Source: Streptomyces lomondensis
GTDB lineage: Bacteria > Actinomycetota > Actinomycetes > Streptomycetales > Streptomycetaceae
Assembly: GCF_014651035.1 (NCBI RefSeq)
Contig: NZ_BMWC01000001.1
Coordinates: 620,001 to 684,000, forward strand
Reading direction: 5' to 3'
Length of the DNA: 64,000 nucleotides
A program made the translations under genes and the position numbers. The notes under the pieces are model-generated. The model searched no databases. It was given only the letters and a program-made list of their open reading frames with translations, and was not told where the DNA came from. The first letter of the stretch is position 1; each line of letters opens with the position of its first letter. Of this stretch, positions 59,371-64,000 are shown in pieces.

Positions 59371-59466
59371 GCCCCTCCTTCGGTGCCCCACCGCATACCT
59401 TGGTCGCGCTGCCGTAGACCGATGGCCGACAGCGGACCCGGCGCCCGTCTCGCCACAGTGAAGGAC

Positions 59467-60615
59467 ATGGACGAGACCAAGGGGATCAAGCAGGCCAAGG
59501 GGATCAGCCGGGCGCAGTTCCTGGCCGGGGCGGCCGCGGTGGGGGTCGCCGGGGCGGTGGGACCGGCGGGACAGGCCCGGGCGGCGGAAGCCCGGCACGG
59601 CACCGGACTGCGCCGACGGGGCGTCGTCTACACCGTCGGAGCGGGGGAGACGCCGGGCACCGCGTGGAGCGCCGCCCGGATGCGCGAGGACATCCGCGCC
59701 ATCCGCGACGATCTGCACGCCGACACCGTCGACGTCACCGGCGACGGCGTCGAACGCCTCACGCGGACCGCCGCCGAGGCAGCCGAGCGCGGACTGCACG
59801 TCTGGTTGCAGCCGACCCTCGGGGACGTCCCGCAGCGGGACATCCTGGAGCACCTCGCCGAGACCGGCCGGTTCGCGGAGCGGCTGCGGCGGCAGGGCGC
59901 GAGCGTCGACCTCAGCGTCGGCTGCGAGTTCTGGCTCTTCGTCCCCGGCATCCTGCCGGGCGAGACGGTCCTGGAGCGCATCAGCAACCTCCAGAACGGC
60001 ACGGTCGACTGGCCCCGGATGCGGCGCCGCCTCGCCGACTTCACAGCGAAGGCCGCGAAGGTGGGCCGCTCCGTCTTCAAGGGGAACCTCAGCTACGCCG
60101 CCGCCCAGAGCATCGACGACCCGGACTGGACCCTCTTCGACATCGTCGGCATCGACTACTACTCGTACTTCGAGCAGCGGTCCGAGTACGTCCGCGAGCT
60201 GAAGCGGTACCTGCGCTGGGGCAAGCCGCTCGCCATCACCGAGTTCGGCACGTGCGCCTACGTCGGCGCCCCCGAGACCGGCGGCATGGGCTGGGACATC
60301 GTCGACTACGACAAGGAACCGCCGGAGATCAAGGGGAACCCGGTCCGCAGCGAGCGGGTCCAGGCCGCGTACGTGGGTGAACTGCTGGACGTCTTCGCGT
60401 CGATGGGCCTGTACGCGGCGATGACCTTCGAGTTCATCAGCGCGGACGCCCCGCACCGCCCGGACGAGCCCCGCCTCGACCTCGACCTGGCGACGTACGC
60501 CATCACCAAGGTGGTCAAGGACCGCCCGGACGACCCCGCCTCCGACTGGCACTGGGAGCCGAAGGAGGCGTTCCACGCGGTGGCCCGCCGATACGGGGCG
60601 GCGGGCCACCGCTGA
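59467..60615 (+). CDS. Secreted TIM-barrel-like protein (sometimes named abortive infection protein)
   Basis: A 382-residue exported protein. A hydrophobic signal (FLAGAAAVGVAGAVGPAGQA) follows KGISRAQ, similar to a Tat signal but without RR. The mature part looks like a glycosidase TIM barrel: VVYTVGAGETPG, then two acidic sites, GCEFWLF and AITEFGTCAY, in the places of the acid/base and nucleophile Glu. Related Streptomyces proteins are called abortive phage infection proteins, but I see nothing to support a defence role. ATG 59467 is chosen; GTG 59458 is an alternative. Confidence 0.65.
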   Translation: MDETKGIKQAKGISRAQFLAGAAAVGVAGAVGPAGQARAAEARHGTGLRRRGVVYTVGAGETPGTAWSAARMREDIRAIRDDLHADTVDVTGDGVERLTRTAAEAAERGLHVWLQPTLGDVPQRDILEHLAETGRFAERLRRQGASVDLSVGCEFWLFVPGILPGETVLERISNLQNGTVDWPRMRRRLADFTAKAAKVGRSVFKGNLSYAAAQSIDDPDWTLFDIVGIDYYSYFEQRSEYVRELKRYLRWGKPLAITEFGTCAYVGAPETGGMGWDIVDYDKEPPEIKGNPVRSERVQAAYVGELLDVFASMGLYAAMTFEFISADAPHRPDEPRLDLDLATYAITKVVKDRPDDPASDWHWEPKEAFHAVARRYGAAGHR

Positions 60616-60617
60616 CG

Positions 60618-62108
60618 TCACGCGCAGCGGACGTCGGAACCGGGCCGTTTCCCGCCGGCCAGGAAGCGGGAGACGGTCCGGTCGCCGCAGGCGTTGCCGT
60701 TGGCGAGGTAGGCGTCGTGGCCGGTGGAGTTCACGGTGACCATGACGGCACGGCCGCCGAGGGCCTGACGGAGCTTCAGGGCACCGCTGAGCGGGGTGGC
60801 GACATCGCGCTCGTTCTGCACGAGCAGCACGTTGGACGGCCCGCGGCCGGTGATCCGCACCGCCGGTTCCCTGGGCGCGAACGGCCAGGCGGCACACACC
60901 ATCGGCCCGCGCGGCATGCCCGCGGTCAGCGGGTACCTCGCCCGGCTCTCGTCGACGCCCTTCTGGTACTCGGCGGCCGAGGCGGGCCAGTCGACGTCGT
61001 TGCAGATCGTGCCGACGCCGACCGCGGCGACGTTCTGGAGCACCGACTCGGGCGGGGCCTCGGGCACGGGCGGCACGGTGCCCTTGCGGGCGGCCAGGAT
61101 CGTCCTGGCCAGGACCGGGTAGTCGTCGGGGTCGTAGAGGCTGGTCAGCATGGTCTGGCGGAGCGCGTTGCCGTCCAGCCGCGGCGGGTTCGCGCCGGGC
61201 CAGGGGAGGGGCTCGCGGTCGAGGCGGGCGGCGAGGCTCAGGAAGCCGGAGCGCACCTCGGCGGGCGTACGGGCCACCCGGTGCGGATTCCCGGGCCGGG
61301 ACGCCCACGCGGCGAACTCCGGGAAGTTGTCCTCGACGCCGGTCTCGAAGGCGGCGAGCCAGCCGCGCGTCACACGGGTGTGGTCGGGGTTGTTGTTGCT
61401 GTCCAGCACGATGCGGTCGGTGCGGTGCGGGAACAGCTGGCTGTACACCGCGCCGACGTACGTGCCGTACGAGACGCCCCACGCGGAGATCTTCCGCTCG
61501 CCCAGGGCGGCCCGGACGCGGTCGAGGTCGCGGGCCTCGTTGGCGGTGCTGATGTGCCGGATCAGCTCGCCGCCGTTGCGGACGCACGCCCCCGCCGTAC
61601 GCCGGGCGGTGGCCATGCTCTCGGTGACGGAACCGTCCGGGGCCGGCCAGGGCAGGAGCTTGGTCATGCCGAGGTCGGCGGGGTCGAGCTTGCAGTCGAC
61701 GGCGGTGGAGGGCGCCATGCCGCGCGGCGCGAACCCGACGAGGTCGTAGGCGTCCCGCACCTTCTGCGGCAGCTTCTGCCCCTTGCCGGAGGGGTCGCCG
61801 AGGCTGTCCCCGCCGGGCCCGCCCGGGATGAGCAGCAGCGCACCCCGGCGCGCCGAGGGCTTCTCACTGGGGATACGCGAGATAGCGATCTTGATCGTCC
61901 GGCCGTCGGGGTCGGAGTAGTCCATGGGGACCTCCACGGTGGCGCACCGCTGCCGGGGGTCGAGGCCGGTGCCCTCGCACGTGGTCCACTTCAGCGGGGG
62001 AGGCCCGGAGGCCGGGGGCTGGGCCGCGGACGCGGTCAGCGGGACGGTGAGCCCGAGCAGGACGGCGGAGGCCGCGATCAGTGAGGCGTTGCGCGTGATC
62101 TGCTTCAT
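60618..62108 (-). CDS. Secreted alpha/beta hydrolase (S33/tripeptidyl aminopeptidase-like)
   Basis: A secreted hydrolase of 496 residues. The signal peptide is TRNASLIAASAVLLGLTVPL, ending TASA. The nucleophile elbow is AWGVSYGTYVGAVYSQLFPH, and the catalytic Asp and His are likely in NERDVATPLSG and NSTGHDAYL; a C-terminal TAP-like domain with CAAWPF and a Cys pair closes it. The oxyanion-strand motif, usually FDPRG, reads FAPRGMAPS here. ATG 62108 (MKQITRN) is chosen. The gene is monocistronic, convergent with the TIM-barrel gene. Confidence 0.87.
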   Translation of the reverse strand: MKQITRNASLIAASAVLLGLTVPLTASAAQPPASGPPPLKWTTCEGTGLDPRQRCATVEVPMDYSDPDGRTIKIAISRIPSEKPSARRGALLLIPGGPGGDSLGDPSGKGQKLPQKVRDAYDLVGFAPRGMAPSTAVDCKLDPADLGMTKLLPWPAPDGSVTESMATARRTAGACVRNGGELIRHISTANEARDLDRVRAALGERKISAWGVSYGTYVGAVYSQLFPHRTDRIVLDSNNNPDHTRVTRGWLAAFETGVEDNFPEFAAWASRPGNPHRVARTPAEVRSGFLSLAARLDREPLPWPGANPPRLDGNALRQTMLTSLYDPDDYPVLARTILAARKGTVPPVPEAPPESVLQNVAAVGVGTICNDVDWPASAAEYQKGVDESRARYPLTAGMPRGPMVCAAWPFAPREPAVRITGRGPSNVLLVQNERDVATPLSGALKLRQALGGRAVMVTVNSTGHDAYLANGNACGDRTVSRFLAGGKRPGSDVRCA

Positions 62109-62164
62109 GCCCCGAGCCTGACGGCTCCCCGCCCCGTTCCACATCCGGGCAACTGCCCGATGTT

Positions 62165-62668
62165 TCAGGGGGTTTCCCCCCTACTGGAGGAGGCCCCCGG
62201 CCGTCTCAGCATGAAGACGTCGACCGGGTCCTGGGTCTCCACCGTGAAGCCGTGGCGGGCGTACAGGCGCTGGGCCGGGCTGCCCTGGAGGACGTTCAGG
62301 CGGACGGGTGTGCCGTGGGTGTCCGTCTCGTGCAGCAGGGTGCGCAGGACGGCCGAGCCCAGGCCCCGGCCCTGGAGGCCCGGGTCGAGGTAGAAGTGCT
62401 CCAGCCAGTGGCCGTCCTCGGCGGGGCGCAGCGCGACGCTGCCCGCGAAGGCGCCGTCGGCCACGATGACCGACGTGTGCGGCGGGGAGAAGCCGTCCCG
62501 CAGGCGCTGCCTGACCCGGTGCTCGTCGAAGCGGCCCAGCCGCTCCAGATCGGGGCGCATCACCACCGCGCGCAACTCCGCTATCGCCTCGACATCGGCC
62601 GCTTCCGCCGGGCGCAGGGACCATTCCCTCGCCGCTGTACCCACATCCATGGCCTGATTGTCGTCCAT
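62165..62668 (-). CDS. GNAT-family acetyltransferase
   Basis: A 167-residue N-acetyltransferase. The acetyl-CoA loop is LQGRGLGSAVLRTLL (Q/R-x-x-G-x-G/A). LRPAEAADVEAIAELR at the N-terminus and LNVLQGSPAQRLYARHGF near the C-terminus are typical of the family. The substrate is unknown. ATG 62668 is favoured; ATG 62650 is a shorter choice. It ends 57 bp from the alpha/beta-hydrolase start on the same strand. The 179 bp upstream show no gene. Confidence 0.88.
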   Translation of the reverse strand: MDDNQAMDVGTAAREWSLRPAEAADVEAIAELRAVVMRPDLERLGRFDEHRVRQRLRDGFSPPHTSVIVADGAFAGSVALRPAEDGHWLEHFYLDPGLQGRGLGSAVLRTLLHETDTHGTPVRLNVLQGSPAQRLYARHGFTVETQDPVDVFMLRRPGASSSRGETP

Positions 62669-62847
62669 CGGCTACCGGCACGACCGCCCGGAAAAAATCC
62701 GCCGGCCGAACTTTCATGAACTGTTGGCCATTGCCGAACCCCTTTGTGCTGCGCCGCAGTTGTAGGGCACAGACCCCTCCCGAGTGTAGACGCGGAGCGT
62801 CACCACAGGGATGCGAAGAGTGAAATTCCAAAAGGAAGGGGAGCACG

Positions 62848-63054
62848 GTGGAGGCACGACACTCGGCGCTCTGCGTCGAAGAAGCGGAGGATGCGGTGAA
62901 AGAATTGCGGGCAGAACTCGCCAAGGCCGGAATTATCCTGCCGTCACTGGGGCTCGACCCGGTGAGTCTTGCGCGGGAAGCACCCTGCCCGCTCGTGGAA
63001 TTGGGCCGGTGTTCCGTGGAGACCGCCCGGCGGCTCGCGGCGGTGCTGCGATGA
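62848..63054 (+). CDS. Small conserved protein, function unknown
   Basis: A 68-residue acidic protein starting VEARHSALCVEEAED. The middle, VKELRAELAKAGIILPSLGL, looks helical and there are two cysteines (SALC and APC) plus one at GRC. No known motif. The GTG start has GGGGAG at 62838-62843. It overlaps the next gene by ATGA. Such small pairs are common in Streptomyces. Confidence 0.65.
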   Translation: MEARHSALCVEEAEDAVKELRAELAKAGIILPSLGLDPVSLAREAPCPLVELGRCSVETARRLAAVLR

Positions 63055-63266
63055 AGCCCCCCGTCGGCGCGTATGTCGTGGACACCCGCAGCGGACGCAT
63101 CGGCATCGTCATGGGGCATGAGGGGCCCTATGTGCAGTTGAGGCCGTACGGGGGCGGCAAGGAGTGGGACGCCGACCCCGGTGCCGTCCGGCACGCCACC
63201 CCGGCCGAGCGGCTGCGCGCGGCGACGGCGTACGCCAACGCACGCAGCAGGGGTGAGGTCCCTTGA
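63051..63266 (+). CDS. Small conserved protein coupled to its neighbour, function unknown
   Basis: A 71-residue protein with a compact beta pattern: GAYVVDTRSGRIGIVMGHEG, YVQLRPYGGGKEWDADP. It resembles small KOW/SH3-like beta barrels. Its ATG lies in the stop of the upstream small gene. It is followed 27 bp later by recO. Confidence 0.65.
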   Translation: MKPPVGAYVVDTRSGRIGIVMGHEGPYVQLRPYGGGKEWDADPGAVRHATPAERLRAATAYANARSRGEVP

Positions 63267-63292
63267 AACGGTGACCCTGCGAGAATGGCGCC

Positions 63293-64000
63293 ATGAGTCT
63301 GTTCCGCGACGACGGCATCGTGCTGCGCACCCAGAAGCTGGGTGAGGCGGACCGGATCATCACGCTGCTCACCCGCGGTCACGGTCGGGTACGGGCGGTG
63401 GCCAGGGGCGTGCGCCGGACGAAGTCGAAGTTCGGTGCGCGCCTCGAACCCTTCTCCCACGTCGACGTGCAGTTCTTCGCGAAGGGCAGCGAGCTCGTCG
63501 GGCGCGGGCTGCCGCTGTGCACGCAGAGCGAGACCATCGCGCCGTACGGCGGCGGGATCGTCAGCGACTACGCCCGGTACACCGCCGGGACCGTCATGCT
63601 GGAGACCGCCGAGCGGTTCACCGATCACGAGGGGGAGCCGGCCGTGCAGCAGTATCTGCTGCTCGTCGGCGGACTGCGGACCCTCGCCCGGGGGGAGCAC
63701 GCGCCGCATCTCGTGCTCGACGCGTTCCTGCTCCGGTCCCTGGCCGTCAACGGCTACGCCCCGAGCTTCACCGACTGCGCGAAGTGCGGTATGCCCGGCC
63801 CCAACCGGTTCTTCTCGGTCGCCTCGGGCGGTTCCCTCTGCGTGGACTGCCGGGTGCCCGGCAGCGTCGTACCCTCGCCCCAGGCCCTGGAACTCCTCGG
63901 CGCCCTGCTTACGGGAGACTGGGAGACCGCGGACGCGTGCGAGGCGCGCTACGTCCGGGAGGGCAGCGGGCTGGTGTCCGCGTACCTGCACTGGCACCTG
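63293..64000 (+). CDS. recO: DNA repair protein RecO, 3' end cut by window edge
   Basis: The first 236 residues of RecO, which anneals single strands and helps RecA loading in the RecFOR pathway. The N-terminal OB fold begins SLFRDDGIVLRTQKLGEADR, with ITLLTRGHGRVRAVARGVRR. The zinc-finger is CAKCG and CVDC. The protein usually has about 250 residues, so few are missing. ATG 63293 is the start. Confidence 0.95.
   Translation, partial: MSLFRDDGIVLRTQKLGEADRIITLLTRGHGRVRAVARGVRRTKSKFGARLEPFSHVDVQFFAKGSELVGRGLPLCTQSETIAPYGGGIVSDYARYTAGTVMLETAERFTDHEGEPAVQQYLLLVGGLRTLARGEHAPHLVLDAFLLRSLAVNGYAPSFTDCAKCGMPGPNRFFSVASGGSLCVDCRVPGSVVPSPQALELLGALLTGDWETADACEARYVREGSGLVSAYLHWHL

Noticed and set aside
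59467..60615. Phage-defence role for the so-called abortive infection protein
   Set aside because: It carries a signal peptide and has no defence neighbours, nuclease or toxin motif.

Overview
This 64 kb window is high-GC actinobacterial DNA, almost certainly from the core chromosome of a Streptomyces. The evidence is codon bias, frequent GTG starts, ATGA/GTGA gene overlaps, a DUF5753/DUF397 regulator pair, an RsbW-like ATPase, the hemW-hrcA-dnaJ, phoH-ybeY-era and leuA-recO gene sets, and LAXTG-type sortase signals. About 51 protein genes are supported. I found no tRNA, rRNA, CRISPR array, transposase, integrase or prophage gene. Assignments come from reading motifs and gene order; no database search was run.

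Layout: 1-5606 holds a cut-off multi-HAMP histidine kinase diverging from a SpoIIE-type phosphatase. 5646-13226 is housekeeping: hemW, a DUF3097 gene, an MBL hydrolase, the CIRCE-controlled hrcA-dnaJ pair, a nitronate monooxygenase, rsmE and a VOC protein. 13276-19510 holds a small secreted protein, a tricorn-type protease with its full catalytic set, a HIT protein, RNase Z and an adenosine/adenine deaminase. 19517-25612 is the most interesting accessory block: a HmuT-like haem-binding lipoprotein diverges across a DmdR1/DtxR-type iron box from four secreted proteins. One of these is HtaA-like, and three share a neocarzinostatin-like four-cysteine domain. Two of those three end in LAXTG sortase signals. 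This looks like an iron-regulated, surface-displayed haem acquisition system without an adjacent permease or ATPase.

25614-31543 holds an MFS transporter, an IclR-controlled D-glucarate pair (glucarate dehydratase and 5-dehydro-4-deoxyglucarate dehydratase) and a PfkB sugar kinase. 31724-37538 is the phoH-ybeY-CNNM/CorC-MmcQ-CDA-like-era run, with a secreted protein and an orphan P-II protein inserted. 37568-40310 is a WhiJ-type module (ATPase, XRE-DUF5753, DUF397) followed by a SAM methyltransferase. 40300-43029 has a GH1 beta-glucosidase and an emfourin/protealysin-type inhibitor-protease pair. 43209-45128 is leuA with a leucine-rich leader peptide and a strong terminator. 45259-50151 holds a TerB-like protein, an MMPL exporter with two dyads upstream, and a NarL-type two-component system.

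50188-58891 is a predicted sialic-acid scavenging locus: a secreted sialidase, a NanA/DapA-like lyase, a dipeptide-family ABC importer in the SiaEFGI arrangement with a fused permease-ATPase, and a GntR/FCD regulator. A strong promoter and a candidate operator precede the importer operon. The window closes with a PTP-like phosphatase, a secreted TIM-barrel-like protein, a secreted alpha/beta hydrolase, a GNAT acetyltransferase, two small coupled genes and a cut-off recO.
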